From: Leucobacter sp. CX169
GTDB lineage: Bacteria; Actinomycetota; Actinomycetes; Actinomycetales; Microbacteriaceae
DNA length: 64,000 nt
NCBI RefSeq assembly: GCF_017161405.1
Contig: NZ_CP071051.1
Location: 1,054,001-1,118,000 of the forward strand
Direction of reading: 5' to 3'
Numbering within the stretch: position 1 is the first letter of the stretch; each line of letters starts with the position of its first letter. Position numbers and translations under genes: made by a program. Of the stretch, positions 43,241 to 52,758 are shown piece after piece. The notes under the pieces were generated by a model. The model saw only the letters and a list, made by a program, of their open reading frames with translations. It was not told the origin of the DNA and made no database searches.

Positions 43241-44005
43241 CTAGGTGATCGACCGGAGCGCTCGGCCCGTGATGAGCACCGTCTCTGGGGTACTGCTTTC
43301 CGCGCGCCACCGCGCGCACAGGCCAAGGGCCCAGTCCGGGCGCGTTTTTGCGGCGTCGTTGATCCAGTTCGCCACGGAGTCCTGAACGTAGCGCGACGGA
43401 TCGGAGCGAAGCGGCTCGAGGATTGGCTCGCCCTGGCTCGGGTGCTCTTTGAGCGCGGCGATATGGGACGCCCAGACGCCCCGCGGCCGCAGCGCCTCGC
43501 TGGCGAAGCGCCGCATGTTCGCCGAGGGGTCGGCGGTCCAGCCGGTGAGCGCGTCGATGCTCGTGGCGAGATCCGCGACGAGGGCGGGGCGCGCCGCCAT
43601 CCACACCCATTCGCGGACGGCAAAATGCTCGTCGTCGGCGAACCCGCGAAGTTGTTCGAGCAGCGAGACGGGGTCGGGCGCCTGTCTGGCTGCGATTTGG
43701 AAGCACCCCCAGCCGCGCACGGTGTCGGAGGGATGGTGGGCGAGTTGCTCGATGTCGATCGCATCGGTTCGTTCGGCGAGTGCCGCCCCGATCGTCATCA
43801 TTCGTTTGAGTATGCCGAGTGCCTGTGCCCCCGCAACGACCCGGAGAAGTTCGTCGTCTGCGTGAGGAATCGCGTTTCGCAGGAGTACGGTGTGGTCGAT
43901 CGCGAGCGCCTCGGTCAGGGTGCGCGACGCCGCCGTGCCCGCGTGGAGTGCAGTCAGGTGCGCAGGGTTGATGTCGGCACTGCTGCGCGCCCCGCGCTCA
44001 CTCAT
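43241..44005 (-). CDS. HEAT-repeat protein, AlkD-like DNA alkylation repair family
   Basis: 254 aa, all-helical. HEAT-like repeats are visible: IEQLAHHPSDTVRGWGCFQIAAR, GFADDEHFAVREWVWMAARP, WTADPSANMRRFASEALRPRG, LRSDPSRYVQDSVANWINDAAKTRPDWAL. The SVANWINDAAK stretch is typical of the DNA alkylation-repair AlkC/AlkD families. Glycosylase activity on alkylated bases is likely but unproven. It overlaps the upstream MarR gene by 8 nt and ends 130 bp before the LysE start; that 130-bp spacer has no recognisable element. Confidence 0.8.
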   Translation of the reverse strand: MSERGARSSADINPAHLTALHAGTAASRTLTEALAIDHTVLLRNAIPHADDELLRVVAGAQALGILKRMMTIGAALAERTDAIDIEQLAHHPSDTVRGWGCFQIAARQAPDPVSLLEQLRGFADDEHFAVREWVWMAARPALVADLATSIDALTGWTADPSANMRRFASEALRPRGVWASHIAALKEHPSQGEPILEPLRSDPSRYVQDSVANWINDAAKTRPDWALGLCARWRAESSTPETVLITGRALRSIT

Positions 44006-44486
44006 CTCGCGACCCCGCGTGGAGGTTGTGCTGGACGGACGCGAAGACGCGTGCCGCGGAGTCTCGCTCGGACGGGCCGACCCCGGCGCCGAGGGTGTGA
44101 AGCCAGTCGCGGTAGATGGGCGCCAGGGTCGACAGGAGAACTTCGGCCTTGGCAGTCGTCGCCAGGGTGTGGGTGCGGCGGTCGGTCGAGTGGGGACGGC
44201 GTGAGATCAAGGCGTCGCGGTCCAGCCGGTCCAGGAGCCCCGTCACGGTTGCCGAGGTGACCTCGAGGCGATCGGATAGCGCCCGCGGTGTGAGGCCCGG
44301 TTCCGCCGAGATCGCGAGGAGCGCGGCGAGTCGGCCCTCCGAGAGGTCGTGCTGAGCGAGGAGCTCGGCACAAGCCGCGTCGATTCTTCGGGCGGTGGTG
44401 AGCAGCGCCATGACCCACCTCGCTGTTGCGTCCTCGCCGATGCGAGAGAGCAGTAACTCCTGCTTGATTCCTACTACGTTCTTCAT
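43998..44486 (-). CDS. MarR-family regulator
   Basis: 162 aa winged-helix protein. Dimer helix AHHTARRIDAACAEL-like N-terminus (LLTTARRIDAACAELLAQHDL), recognition part SEGRLAALLAISAEPGLTPRALSDRLEVTSATVTGLLDRLDRDALISRRPHSTDRR (HTH about 50-100). Divergent from tRNA/TetR side; a 14-bp dyad ACTAG-N4-CTAGT at its start is the likely operator. Co-translated with the HEAT-repeat gene (8-nt overlap). Confidence 0.9.
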   Translation of the reverse strand: MKNVVGIKQELLLSRIGEDATARWVMALLTTARRIDAACAELLAQHDLSEGRLAALLAISAEPGLTPRALSDRLEVTSATVTGLLDRLDRDALISRRPHSTDRRTHTLATTAKAEVLLSTLAPIYRDWLHTLGAGVGPSERDSAARVFASVQHNLHAGSRDE

Positions 44487-44499
44487 AAGCCCCCATGTT

Positions 44500-44513
44500 A
44501 CTAGGCGGCTAGT
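44500..44513. promoter_or_regulatory. MarR-type operator ACTAG-N4-CTAGT
   Basis: Perfect 5-bp arms, 14 bp upstream of the MarR start codon; overlaps the predicted promoter (TAACAT -10 on the minus strand). A further ACTAG half lies at 44517-44521. Confidence 0.55.
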
Positions 44514-44536
44514 GAAACTAGGGGAGGTGAACCAGA

Positions 44537-44581
44537 AAGGCCCCCGGCTCAGCCGAGTGTTCGGCTGAGTTCAGGGGCCTT
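44537..44581 (-). terminator. Terminator downstream of tRNA-Leu
   Basis: Nested stems AAGGCCCC/GGGGCCTT and CTCAGCCGA/TCGGCTGAG form a 17-bp hairpin just downstream (minus strand) of the tRNA 3' end, followed by TCTGG. Strong terminator for the single tRNA unit. Confidence 0.8.
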
Positions 44582-44586
44582 CGCTG

Positions 44587-44671
44587 TGGTGCGGGAGAAG
44601 GGACTTGAACCCTCACGCTCGAAAGCACAGGATCCTAAATCCTGCGTGTCTACCAATTCCACCACTCCCGC
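44587..44671 (-). tRNA. tRNA-Leu (anticodon UAG), CCA encoded
   Basis: Minus-strand gene of 85 nt including CCA (44589-44587). Acceptor stem GCGGGAG/CTCCCGC, D loop AATTGGTAGAC, anticodon stem CAGGA/TCCTG with loop TTTAGGA (anticodon TAG), class II variable arm TGCTTTCGAGCG..., and TTCAAGTC T-loop. Its anticodon stem contains a natural CAGGATCC sequence. Confidence 0.93.
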
Positions 44672-44684
44672 GAGTAGTCCCAGT

Positions 44685-45227
44685 TTAGGGGATTTGCGGT
44701 GCCGGGCTCGCCACGAGCCGCTTGACGACGTCGATGGTCTCTTGGACGCTGTGCGCCACCTTGCCATCGAGCGCGGACGCTGAGTAGATCCCGTCTGACA
44801 CGAAGATCACCACGTCGACGACGGCCGGGTCGGGGATCGTGCGCGAGAGCGCCCCGCGCCAGTGGTCGTGCATGCGGTTCAACGCGTCCCGGGCCTGCTG
44901 GTTCTCTTGGGCGATACGCAGTGTGGCGAGAATCGCGCGGTCGTAGGGCGTGCCCATGTTGACCGAGGTGCGCAGAAAGTACCCGATGCTGTCTTCCGGA
45001 TGGGCGTGCAGCCGGGCGATGTCCGCCTCGACTTCTTCTTCCAGGCGCTCGATCAGGCTCTCGACGAGGGCGTCCTTGTTCTTGAAGTGGTAGAGCAGCC
45101 CGCCCTTCGAAACCTCGGCGGTGCGCGCAACCGCATCGAGCGTGGCGGCGCGCTCGCCCTCAGAGATGAGGAGCTCGATGTACGAGTCAAGGATCCGCTC
45201 GCGAGCGGAAGGTGAGGGCTGGGCCAT
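44685..45227 (-). CDS. TetR-family regulator
   Basis: 180 aa from ATG 45227 (three residues longer if ATG 45236 is used). HTH: ARERILDSYIELLISEGERAATLDAVARTAEVSKGGLLYHFKNKDALV. The C-terminal part (PEDSIGYFLRTSVNMGTPYDRAILATLRIAQEN) binds an unknown ligand. ATG 45227 is preferred because the -10 element TACCAT (45240-45235, minus strand) overlaps the upstream ATG and is 7 nt from 45227. No adjacent target gene is obvious; no operator dyad was found. Confidence 0.87.
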   Translation of the reverse strand: MAQPSPSARERILDSYIELLISEGERAATLDAVARTAEVSKGGLLYHFKNKDALVESLIERLEEEVEADIARLHAHPEDSIGYFLRTSVNMGTPYDRAILATLRIAQENQQARDALNRMHDHWRGALSRTIPDPAVVDVVIFVSDGIYSASALDGKVAHSVQETIDVVKRLVASPAPQIP

Positions 45228-45234
45228 ACTCAGC

Positions 45235-45240
45235 ATGGTA
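45235..45240 (-). promoter_or_regulatory. -10 hexamer TACCAT of the TetR gene
   Basis: Seven nt before ATG 45227 on the minus strand; leaderless geometry. Confidence 0.45.
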
Positions 45241-45292
45241 GCGATCCCAGGGATGCACCGTCCAGACGGCGAAGGGTGAGTCGTCGCGGGAG

Positions 45293-45357
45293 TAGGCTGA
45301 GCGTGCGGCCGTCCACTGCGGCCAGCACACCGACAATGATCGGCGCCCTCGCCGATC
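45293..45357 (+). promoter_or_regulatory. Promoter and hairpin leader of leuB
   Basis: -10 TAGGCT at 45293-45298 implies a ~70-nt leader before GTG 45374. The leader has a perfect 7-bp hairpin GATCGGC/GCCGATC (45338-45344, 45351-45357). No leucine-rich leader peptide was found. Confidence 0.4.
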
Positions 45358-45373
45358 CTGACGAGGAGCCCGC

Positions 45374-46423
45374 GTGTCGCGAACCATCAAGCTTGCAGTC
45401 CTTCCCGGCGATGGGATCGGCCCCGAGGTCGTCGCTGAGGCGAACCGGGTGCTCGACGCCGTGCTCGCAGGCGGCGACGTCGTGCTCGAGCGCACCGAGT
45501 TCAAGCTCGGCGCCGAGCGCTTCCTGGCCACGGGGGAGACCCTGCCGGAAGACGAGCAAGCGGCGATCGCCACACATGATGCGATCCTCTTCGGCGCGGT
45601 CGGCGGTGTCCCGGGCGACCCGCGCCTGCGCGAGGCGAACATCGAGCGCGGCCTGCTACTGAAGCTTCGGTTCGACTTCGATCACTATGCGAACGTGCGC
45701 CCCTGCACGCTGTTCCCGGGCGTCACGTCGACGCTCGCGAACCCGGGCAACATTGACTTTGTCGTTGTGCGCGAAGGCACCGAGGGCCCGTACGTCGGCA
45801 ACGGCGGACGCCTGCGCGCCGGCACGCCGCACGAGGTGGCGAACGAGGTGTCGGTCAACACTGCGTTCGGTGTCGAGCGCATCGTCCGCTTCGCCTTCGA
45901 GACGGCCATGAACCGCCCGCGCCGCAAGCTCACCTGGGTACACAAGACCAACGTGCTGGTGCACGCGGGCGCCACCTGGCAGCGAATCGTCGGCGAGGTC
46001 GCGTCCGAGTACCCCGAGATCGCGGTCGACTACCTGCACGTTGACGCGGCGACGATCCTGATGGTGCAGGATCCTGCCCGCTTCGACGTGATCGTCACTG
46101 ATAATCTGTTTGGCGACATCCTCACTGATTTGGCCGGCGCTATCGGCGGCGGCATTGGGCTTGCGGCCTCGGGAAACATCAACCCGACGGGCGCATTCCC
46201 CAGCATGTTTGAACCGGTGCACGGTTCTGCGCCCGACATCGCGGGGCAGCAGAAGGCCGACCCGACCGCGGCTATCCTCTCCGCGGCAATCATGCTCGAA
46301 CACCTCGAACTCCCCGAGCAGGCAGAACGAATCCGTGCCGCGGTCCGATCGGACCTTGCGGCTCGCGGACCGGCCGCCCGCTCGACCAGCGAGATCGGCG
46401 CGGCCATCGCCGCCCGCATCTAG
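45374..46423 (+). CDS. leuB: 3-isopropylmalate dehydrogenase
   Basis: 349 aa NAD-dependent oxidative decarboxylase of leucine synthesis. [60 protein letters not shown], the NAD site [21 protein letters not shown], and the metal-binding [20 protein letters not shown] are canonical. GTG start with GAGGAG upstream. It leads a leuB-ilvE-FAH run. A 13-bp copy of the iterated palindrome lies at 46066-46078. Confidence 0.97.
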   Translation: MSRTIKLAVLPGDGIGPEVVAEANRVLDAVLAGGDVVLERTEFKLGAERFLATGETLPEDEQAAIATHDAILFGAVGGVPGDPRLREANIERGLLLKLRFDFDHYANVRPCTLFPGVTSTLANPGNIDFVVVREGTEGPYVGNGGRLRAGTPHEVANEVSVNTAFGVERIVRFAFETAMNRPRRKLTWVHKTNVLVHAGATWQRIVGEVASEYPEIAVDYLHVDAATILMVQDPARFDVIVTDNLFGDILTDLAGAIGGGIGLAASGNINPTGAFPSMFEPVHGSAPDIAGQQKADPTAAILSAAIMLEHLELPEQAERIRAAVRSDLAARGPAARSTSEIGAAIAARI

Positions 46424-46465
46424 CGCTCACTCACACTTCTCCCGCACGTTGAACAGGAACCGTCA

Positions 46466-47578
46466 ATGACGAACACCATCGAATTCCGTCGCACCTCGGC
46501 AACGCCACTGCCCGCCGCCGAGCGCGAGGCGATTCTCGCAAACCCCGGCTTCGGCAACCATTTCACCGACCACATGGTGTCGATTGTCTGGACGAAGGAG
46601 GGCGGCTGGGAGCAGCCCGAGCTGCTGCCGTACGGCCCGATCCAGCTGGACCCCGCGGCGTCGGTGCTGCATTACGGCCAGGAGATTTTCGAAGGGCTGA
46701 AGGCCTACCGCCGCGCGGACGGCTCGGTGTCGGCGTTCCGCGTCGAGGCGAACGCGGCCCGCCTCAACGCCTCGGCGCGACGCCTGGCGTTGCCGGAGCT
46801 CCCCGTCGAACTCTTCGTGAGCGCGATCGACGAGCTGGTGTCGACCGACGCCGACTGGGTGGCTGAGGGGGCCGAGGCGAGCTTGTACTTGCGCCCATTC
46901 ATGATTGCCGACGAGAGCTTCCTGGGGGTGCGCGCGGCACACCGGGCGCGTTTCATGGTGATCGCGAGCCCCGCAGGCCCGTACTTCGCGCAGGGCGTCA
47001 AGCCGGTGTCTATCTGGCTGGCGAAGGGTTCGTCTCGCGCGGGCCACGGCGGCACCGGTGAGGCAAAGTGTGGCGGAAACTACGCGTCCTCCTTGCTTCC
47101 GCAGGAAGAAGCCGCCGCAAACGGCTGCGCGCAGGTGCTCTTCCTTGATTCTTCGACCGAGGACACGATCGAAGAGCTCGGCGGGATGAACCTGTTCCTC
47201 GTGAAGAACGGCGACACCCTGGTGACCCCCGCGCTGAACGGGAACATCCTGCACGGCATCACCCGCGACAGCCTGATTCAGCTCGCGAAGGACCGCGGCC
47301 TCGCGGTGGAGGAGCGCGCGGTCACCGTGAGCGAGTGGCAGGCCGGCGTTGCCGACGGCACGATTACCGAGGCGTTCGCCTGCGGCACCGCCGCGGTGAT
47401 CACCCCCATCGGTCGACTGCTCGGGGCCGACGGCCTCGACGTCAACTTCGGCGAGAACGCCCCGGGCCCGCTCACGATGTCGCTGCGCGATGAGCTCACC
47501 GGAATTCAGACCGGCCGCGTCGCCGACACGCACAGCTGGGTGCGCGAGATCGTCCCCGCGAAGGCGGCCGTGTCGTGA
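46466..47578 (+). CDS. ilvE: Branched-chain amino-acid aminotransferase
   Basis: 370 aa class IV PLP enzyme that makes Leu, Ile and Val from their keto acids. HYGQEIFEGLKAYRRADGSVSAFR, RPFMIADESFLGVRAA, and the PLP site GTGEAKCGGNYASSLLPQ (Lys) followed by GGMNLFLV are canonical. Its stop overlaps the FAH-family start by 4 nt. Ribosome-binding site GAACAGGAAC. Confidence 0.97.
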   Translation: MTNTIEFRRTSATPLPAAEREAILANPGFGNHFTDHMVSIVWTKEGGWEQPELLPYGPIQLDPAASVLHYGQEIFEGLKAYRRADGSVSAFRVEANAARLNASARRLALPELPVELFVSAIDELVSTDADWVAEGAEASLYLRPFMIADESFLGVRAAHRARFMVIASPAGPYFAQGVKPVSIWLAKGSSRAGHGGTGEAKCGGNYASSLLPQEEAAANGCAQVLFLDSSTEDTIEELGGMNLFLVKNGDTLVTPALNGNILHGITRDSLIQLAKDRGLAVEERAVTVSEWQAGVADGTITEAFACGTAAVITPIGRLLGADGLDVNFGENAPGPLTMSLRDELTGIQTGRVADTHSWVREIVPAKAAVS

Positions 47579-48366
47579 AGGTTGCACGGTTCCGCGCCGG
47601 CGACGCGATCGCCTTCGGCGTGCTCGACCAGGCCGAATCCGGTGCTGGCGTCGAGCTCGTCGAACTGAAGGGTGACCCGATGGTGTCGGGCTACGACACC
47701 ACGGGGCGCCGCTTCGCGCTCGACGCGGTGCAACTGCTAGCCCCCGTGATCCCGCGCTCGAAGGTCGTCTGTGTCGGCAAGAACTACGCCGATCACGTCG
47801 CCGAGATGCAGGATCGTGGCCTCGCCGGCGACGCGCCGACCGACCCGCTGCTCTTTCTGAAGCCGAACACCTCGGTGGTCGGGCCTGGCGACGAGATCGT
47901 GATCCCGTCGATCTCGCAGCAGGTCGAGCACGAGGGGGAACTCGCCGTCGTCATCGGCGTGCTCGCCAAGGAAGTTCCCGAGGAGCGTGCGCTCGAGGTC
48001 GTGTACGGCTTCACCTGCGCGAACGACGTGACCGCCCGCGACCTGCAGTACGCCGACGGCCAGTGGGCCAGGGCCAAGGGATTCGACACGTTCTGCCCGC
48101 TGGGCCCTTGGATCGAGACCGATCTTGATCTGACGGATGCCCGGGTGCAGACCCGCGTGAACGGCGAGGTTCGCCAATCGGGCTCGACCGCTCAGCTCAT
48201 GCACTCGATCGCGAAGATCGTGGCGCACGCCTCGCAGGCGTTCACGCTGCTGCCCGGGGACGTCATCTTGACGGGCACGCCCGCGGGCGTCGGACCCCTC
48301 GTCTCGGGCGACGTCGTCGAGGTAGAGATCGACGGCATCGGCACGCTGCGCAACACCGTCCGCTAG
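47575..48366 (+). CDS. Fumarylacetoacetate hydrolase-family protein
   Basis: 263 aa. N-terminal small domain then the FAH core: VVCVGKNYADHVAEM, LFLKPNTSVVGPGDEIVIPSIS, EHEGELAVVIG (metal-binding Glu), DVTARDLQYADGQWARAKGFDTFCPLGPW and ILTGTPAGVGPL. These enzymes hydrolyse or decarboxylate acylpyruvates or oxaloacetate; here the substrate is unknown. GTG start overlapping ilvE (4 nt); the leuB-ilvE-FAH arrangement recurs in Actinobacteria near gltX, but in this window gltX is 10 kb away. Confidence 0.92.
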   Translation: MKVARFRAGDAIAFGVLDQAESGAGVELVELKGDPMVSGYDTTGRRFALDAVQLLAPVIPRSKVVCVGKNYADHVAEMQDRGLAGDAPTDPLLFLKPNTSVVGPGDEIVIPSISQQVEHEGELAVVIGVLAKEVPEERALEVVYGFTCANDVTARDLQYADGQWARAKGFDTFCPLGPWIETDLDLTDARVQTRVNGEVRQSGSTAQLMHSIAKIVAHASQAFTLLPGDVILTGTPAGVGPLVSGDVVEVEIDGIGTLRNTVR

Positions 48367-48428
48367 GGCGGCCGGTGACTGGCGGCCAGCGGCCACCCGA
48401 TCAACGCGACTACTTCGCGTCGCTTTCA

Positions 48429-48490
48429 CACGTAACGGAGCGCTCGCGCGCCAACTGGGGCTCAGTTACGTGAGATCACTCCGTTACGTG
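48429..48490. repeat. 12-bp perfect inverted repeat with a third copy of TTACGTG
   Basis: CACGTAACGGAG (48429-48440) and CTCCGTTACGTG (48479-48490) bracket 38 nt that contain another GTTACGTG (48465-48472). Lies in the 300-bp gap between the FAH gene and the GAF regulator. May be a terminator or operator cluster. The rest of the gap has only a short TCCCCG/CGGGGGA hairpin near 48545 and a TAGGGT -10-like element near 48592. Confidence 0.7.
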
Positions 48491-48666
48491 CAACGGCGGG
48501 TGCGCGGCCGATGGCCCCGATGACCCGGACGCCTTGCGAAAGTCCCCGGTCGGGGGAATCTGCCCCTCGTGTTCGCACACGGAACGCGGGTAGGGTGAAC
48601 GCACCGGTGGATCAGTGTGGAGCCTCTTGAGTAGTTGGGGCCCCCTCGCGCGAGGAGGGCGTAGTC

Positions 48667-50004
48667 GTGAGCAGTTGGCGGGCGCTGCGCAGCGGCGAGT
48701 CTGTTCGGGAGCGTAGGCGGCAGCTCGAACGCGCACATGAACGCTTCCTCGATGAACGCGAGATCGCGATCGAGCCTGAGCTCGCGAGACGATTCGCCGC
48801 GCAGACTGCGATGCGCCCGGAGGTGTTCGCGTCCTGGCTACGTTCCCGCACTCGCACGATCGACCCTCATCATGCTCCTGACCGGCAGGTGCTCAGCGGC
48901 GACGAACTGCGCGAGCTGCAGCGCATCCATCCGATCGGGCTCGCGCTTCCCGTGGTGCACAGGCTGCTCCTGGACGAGGCGAAGGAGTCGGGCTTCCTCG
49001 TCGCAATCGGAGACGCGGCCGGGCGCCTGCTGTGGGTGGACGGAGACCATCAGATGCGTGCTCAGGCCGAAGACATGGGTTTCCTGCCCGGCATGGACTG
49101 GTCAGAGGAGAGCGTCGGCACGAGCGCGCCAGGAAGCGCGATCATGCTCGACCACGCCATTCAGGTGCTCGGCGCCGAGCACTACAACCGTTTCGTCCAC
49201 GAGTGGAGCTGCACCGCAGCCCCGGTGCACGACCCCATCAGCGGATCCATCATCGGTGTCATCGACGTCACCGGGGGTGACGAAGTGGCAGCTCCCCATC
49301 TGCTTCCCCTGATGGAGGCGACAATCGCCGCGGTCGAGGCTGAGCTCAAACTTGAGGCGTTTCGCTCGCAGATGGCGCGTGAGCGTGGGGCCGGCGCAAG
49401 ACGCCAGGCATCGCCCGCCCGCCGGCCCGGCGCTCGGCTGGTGGCACTCGGGAGGGATCCTGCGATCTTGGAGAGCGCGGGAACGGTGCACGAGCTCGCT
49501 GGCAGGCATGCCGAGATCTTGCTGGCGCTCGCGGTGGCGCCCGGCGGAGTGAGCGGGGCGGTGCTCGTCGAGCAGGTGTATGGCGAGGGCGGGACCGAGC
49601 AGACGCTGCGTGCCGAGATCGCGCGGCTGCGCAAGTGGCTGAGCGCCCGGGCCATTCCGCTTGAGCTGGAGTCGAGGCCGTACCGCTTGACCCAGCCACT
49701 GCGCATCGACGCGCAGCAGACGCTCGACGCGCTCGGACGCGGCGCGCACCGGCTCGCGCTCGCTGCTTATGAAGGCCCGGTGCTTCCCGGCTCGGACGCC
49801 CCGGTCGCGCTCGAGCTGCGGGGACGGGTGGACGCGGCGCTGCGCGAGTCGATGCTGCAGTCCGCGGCAGCCGATCCACTCTACGAGTACGCGCTGCGCT
49901 GGGCCACCGACGATGCGGAAGTCTGGGAGACGCTGCTGCAGGTGCTGCCGCAGCGTTCCCCGAAACGAGCGAGAGTGGTCACCCAACTGCTCGCCCTCGG
50001 ATAG
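48667..50004 (+). CDS. GAF-domain transcriptional regulator (AcoR-like N-terminus, no AAA+ domain)
   Basis: 445 aa. An AcoR-like sensory region (about 45-240) with [13 protein letters not shown], the GAF core [44 protein letters not shown] and [27 protein letters not shown]. No sigma-54 AAA+ domain follows; instead a C-terminal region (about 285-330) resembling a winged-helix/OmpR-like fold ([42 protein letters not shown]) probably binds DNA. GTG start. It precedes the aldehyde/alcohol dehydrogenase genes and is the probable activator. Confidence 0.82.
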   Translation: MSSWRALRSGESVRERRRQLERAHERFLDEREIAIEPELARRFAAQTAMRPEVFASWLRSRTRTIDPHHAPDRQVLSGDELRELQRIHPIGLALPVVHRLLLDEAKESGFLVAIGDAAGRLLWVDGDHQMRAQAEDMGFLPGMDWSEESVGTSAPGSAIMLDHAIQVLGAEHYNRFVHEWSCTAAPVHDPISGSIIGVIDVTGGDEVAAPHLLPLMEATIAAVEAELKLEAFRSQMARERGAGARRQASPARRPGARLVALGRDPAILESAGTVHELAGRHAEILLALAVAPGGVSGAVLVEQVYGEGGTEQTLRAEIARLRKWLSARAIPLELESRPYRLTQPLRIDAQQTLDALGRGAHRLALAAYEGPVLPGSDAPVALELRGRVDAALRESMLQSAAADPLYEYALRWATDDAEVWETLLQVLPQRSPKRARVVTQLLALG

Positions 50005-50014
50005 GCGGTTCTCG

Positions 50015-50037
50015 AGGTTGCAACGTCGACGCAACCT
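50015..50037. promoter_or_regulatory. Dyad AGGTTGC-N9-GCAACCT upstream of the aldehyde dehydrogenase
   Basis: Perfect 7-bp arms in the 113-bp spacer between the GAF regulator and the aldehyde dehydrogenase gene. Good candidate for the regulator binding site. Confidence 0.55.
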
Positions 50038-50117
50038 TGGGAGGGCTAACGTCGGGAACTACCAACGCCCCGCTCGCGGGCGGCGGAGTTCACGAATCGT
50101 CGTCAAAGGAGATGACC

Positions 50118-51641
50118 ATGGTTGTATACGCAGCACCCGGCCAGCCGGACTCGCTTGTCCAGTTCAAGAGCCGCTACGAGCACTACATCGGCGGGCAGTG
50201 GGTCGCCCCCGTCAAGGGACAGTACTTCGAGAACACGACGCCGGTGACGGGAAAGGCGTTCTGCGAGGTCGCCCGCGGCACCGCCGAAGACATTGACGCG
50301 GCCCTCGACGCCGCGCACGCCGCAGCCCCAGGCTGGGGCAAGACGAGTCCGGCCGAGCGCGCGGTCGTGCTCAACAAGATCGCCGACCGCATGGAGGCGA
50401 ACCTCGAGATGCTCTCCGTCGCCGAGACGTGGGACAACGGCAAGGCCGTACGCGAGACGCTGAATGCGGACATCCCGCTCGCGATCGACCACTTCCGCTA
50501 CTTCGCCGGCGCGATTCGCGCCCAAGAGGGCGGGCTCTCGCAGATCGGTGAGGACCTCACTGCCTATCACTTTCACGAGCCGCTCGGCGTCGTCGGGCAG
50601 ATTATCCCCTGGAACTTCCCCATTCTGATGGCGGTCTGGAAGCTCGCCCCGGCGCTCGCCGCAGGCAACGCAATCGTGCTGAAGCCGGCGGAGCAGACGC
50701 CGACCTCGATCCTGGTGCTGTTCGAACTCATCGGCGACCTGCTGCCGGCCGGCGTCGTGAACATCGTCAACGGTTTCGGCGCCGAGGCGGGCAAGCCGCT
50801 CGCCTCGAGCCCCCGCATTCGCAAGATTGCGTTCACGGGCGAGACTACGACCGGCCGCCTGATCATGCAGTACGCGTCCGAGAACATCATTCCAGTGACG
50901 CTCGAGCTCGGCGGCAAGAGCCCGAACCTCTTCTTCGAGGACGTCATGCAGGCGGACGACGCCTACTTCGATAAGGCGAAGGAGGGCTTCACGATGTTCG
51001 CCCTCAACCAGGGCGAGGTCTGCACGTGCCCGTCCCGTGCGCTCATCCAAGAGTCGATTGCGGGGGACTTCCTCGACGCGGTCGTCGAGCGGACCGAACT
51101 GATCGTGCGCGGCAACCCGCTCGACACGAACACGATGATGGGGGCGCAGGCGTCGAACGACCAGTTCGAGAAAATCCGTTCCTACCTCGACATCGGCCGG
51201 CAAGAGGGCGCGCAGGTGCTCACCGGCGGCGAGGTCGCCGACCTCGGCGGCGAGTTCTCGGGCGGCTTCTACATTCAGCCGACCATCTTCCGTGGCGACA
51301 ACTCGATGCGGATCTTCCAGGAGGAGATCTTCGGCCCCGTGGTCGCGGCGACGACGTTCCGCGATTTCGACGACGGGATCAAGATCGCCAACGACACGCT
51401 GTACGGTCTGGGCGCCGGCGTGTGGAGCCGCAACGGAAACACGGCCTATCGTGCCGGGCGTGCGATCCAAGCGGGCCGCGTCTGGGTGAATAACTACCAC
51501 GCGTACCCCGCGCACGCGGCGTTCGGTGGGTACAAGTCGAGCGGTATTGGGCGAGAAAACCACCTGATGATGCTCGACCACTACCAGCAGACGAAGAACT
51601 TGCTCGTCAGCTACAAAGAAACCGCCGACGGCTTCTTCTAA
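50118..51641 (+). CDS. NAD-dependent aldehyde dehydrogenase (acetaldehyde-type)
   Basis: 507 aa. [23 protein letters not shown] near the N-terminus, [28 protein letters not shown], the Rossmann loop [28 protein letters not shown] (general-base Glu) and [15 protein letters not shown] (nucleophilic Cys). This subgroup (ExaC/AcoD-like) oxidises acetaldehyde and other short aldehydes to acids. ATG 50118 has AAAGGAG 6 nt upstream; ATG 50112 is too close to it. The neighbours (GAF regulator, alcohol dehydrogenase, DUF779) support ethanol/aldehyde catabolism. Confidence 0.96.
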   Translation: MVVYAAPGQPDSLVQFKSRYEHYIGGQWVAPVKGQYFENTTPVTGKAFCEVARGTAEDIDAALDAAHAAAPGWGKTSPAERAVVLNKIADRMEANLEMLSVAETWDNGKAVRETLNADIPLAIDHFRYFAGAIRAQEGGLSQIGEDLTAYHFHEPLGVVGQIIPWNFPILMAVWKLAPALAAGNAIVLKPAEQTPTSILVLFELIGDLLPAGVVNIVNGFGAEAGKPLASSPRIRKIAFTGETTTGRLIMQYASENIIPVTLELGGKSPNLFFEDVMQADDAYFDKAKEGFTMFALNQGEVCTCPSRALIQESIAGDFLDAVVERTELIVRGNPLDTNTMMGAQASNDQFEKIRSYLDIGRQEGAQVLTGGEVADLGGEFSGGFYIQPTIFRGDNSMRIFQEEIFGPVVAATTFRDFDDGIKIANDTLYGLGAGVWSRNGNTAYRAGRAIQAGRVWVNNYHAYPAHAAFGGYKSSGIGRENHLMMLDHYQQTKNLLVSYKETADGFF

Positions 51642-51677
51642 GCCGTGAACCTGAAATTTCAAGGAGCGAAAGCACAC

Positions 51678-52715
51678 ATGACTACATTTGACACCATGCG
51701 CGCTGCATCGGTTCCTGCCTTCGGGCAGCCGCTCGAGGTGGGTGCACAGCCGACGCCGACGCCGGGCCTCGGCCAGGCGCTCGTGCGCGTCCTTACCACC
51801 GGCGTTTGCCATACTGACCTGCACGCGGTCGAGGGTGATTGGCCGGTGAAGCCGTCGCCACCCTTCATTCCGGGCCATGAGGGCGTCGGTATCGTCGAGG
51901 AACTCGGCGAGGGGGTTACCAACCTCGCGGTCGGAGATCTCGTAGGCAACGCCTGGCTTTGGTCGGCGTGTGGGCACTGCGAGTACTGCCGTACCGGATG
52001 GGAGACGCTCTGCGAACAGCAGCAGAACGGCGGCTACTCAGTCGATGGCTCGTTCGCCGAATACATGCTCATCGACGCTGCCTACGCAGCTGTCGTCCCG
52101 GCAGGATCAGACCCGGTCGAGGTTGCGCCCGTGCTCTGCGCGGGTGTCACTGTGTACAAGGGGCTCAAAGTGAGCAACGTGTTGCCCGGCCAGTGGGTTG
52201 TGATTTCGGGTATTGGTGGGCTCGGCCACATCGCGGTGCAGTACGCAGTCGCAATGGGCATGCGGGTGGCGGCCGTCGATATTGCCGATGACAAGTTGGC
52301 GCTCGCCCGTAAGTACGGGGCCGAGGTTACGGTGAACGCGTTGAACGAAGACCCGGTGGCAGCGATTCAGCGCGAGACGGGTGGCACACACGGCGTGCTC
52401 GTCACTGCAGTGCATCCGTCGGCGTTCGGGCAGGCAATAGGGATGACCAGACGCGGTGGAACGATCGTGTTCAACGGCCTGCCGCCCGGGGACTTCCCGG
52501 CGCCGATCTTCGACATTGTGCTCAAGGGGCTCACCATTCGCGGATCGATCGTGGGTACTCGTCAGGACATGATCGAGGCTCTCGACTTCTACGCTCGCGG
52601 GCTCATTCACCCGACTGTGACGGAGCGCCCGCTTGAAGAGGTCAACGCGGTGCTCGACGAGATGCGGGCCGGCAAGATCGACGGACGGGTGGTGTTGCGC
52701 CTCGCCGAAGGGTGA
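51678..52715 (+). CDS. Zinc-dependent alcohol dehydrogenase (AdhP-like)
   Basis: 345 aa MDR enzyme. Catalytic zinc ligands in TGVCHTDLHAVEGDWPVKP and IPGHEGVGIVEELG; structural zinc CGHCEYCRTGWETLCEQQ; NAD-binding SGIGGLGHIAVQYAVAMGMRVAAVDIADDK. Oxidises primary alcohols to aldehydes for the preceding ALDH. ATG 51678 with AAGGAG 11 nt upstream fits the normal N-terminus; a GTG at 51645 is less likely. Confidence 0.95.
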   Translation: MTTFDTMRAASVPAFGQPLEVGAQPTPTPGLGQALVRVLTTGVCHTDLHAVEGDWPVKPSPPFIPGHEGVGIVEELGEGVTNLAVGDLVGNAWLWSACGHCEYCRTGWETLCEQQQNGGYSVDGSFAEYMLIDAAYAAVVPAGSDPVEVAPVLCAGVTVYKGLKVSNVLPGQWVVISGIGGLGHIAVQYAVAMGMRVAAVDIADDKLALARKYGAEVTVNALNEDPVAAIQRETGGTHGVLVTAVHPSAFGQAIGMTRRGGTIVFNGLPPGDFPAPIFDIVLKGLTIRGSIVGTRQDMIEALDFYARGLIHPTVTERPLEEVNAVLDEMRAGKIDGRVVLRLAEG

Positions 52716-52758
52716 CGCGTAGGCCACACGTCAGCACACTGAGAAATGGGGTCGAGAC

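Noticed and set aside
48606-48629. Short uORF (GTG GAT CAG TGT ...) before the GAF regulator
   Set aside because: Seven codons, unremarkable sequence and a spacing from the TAGGGT element that does not fit the leaderless pattern.
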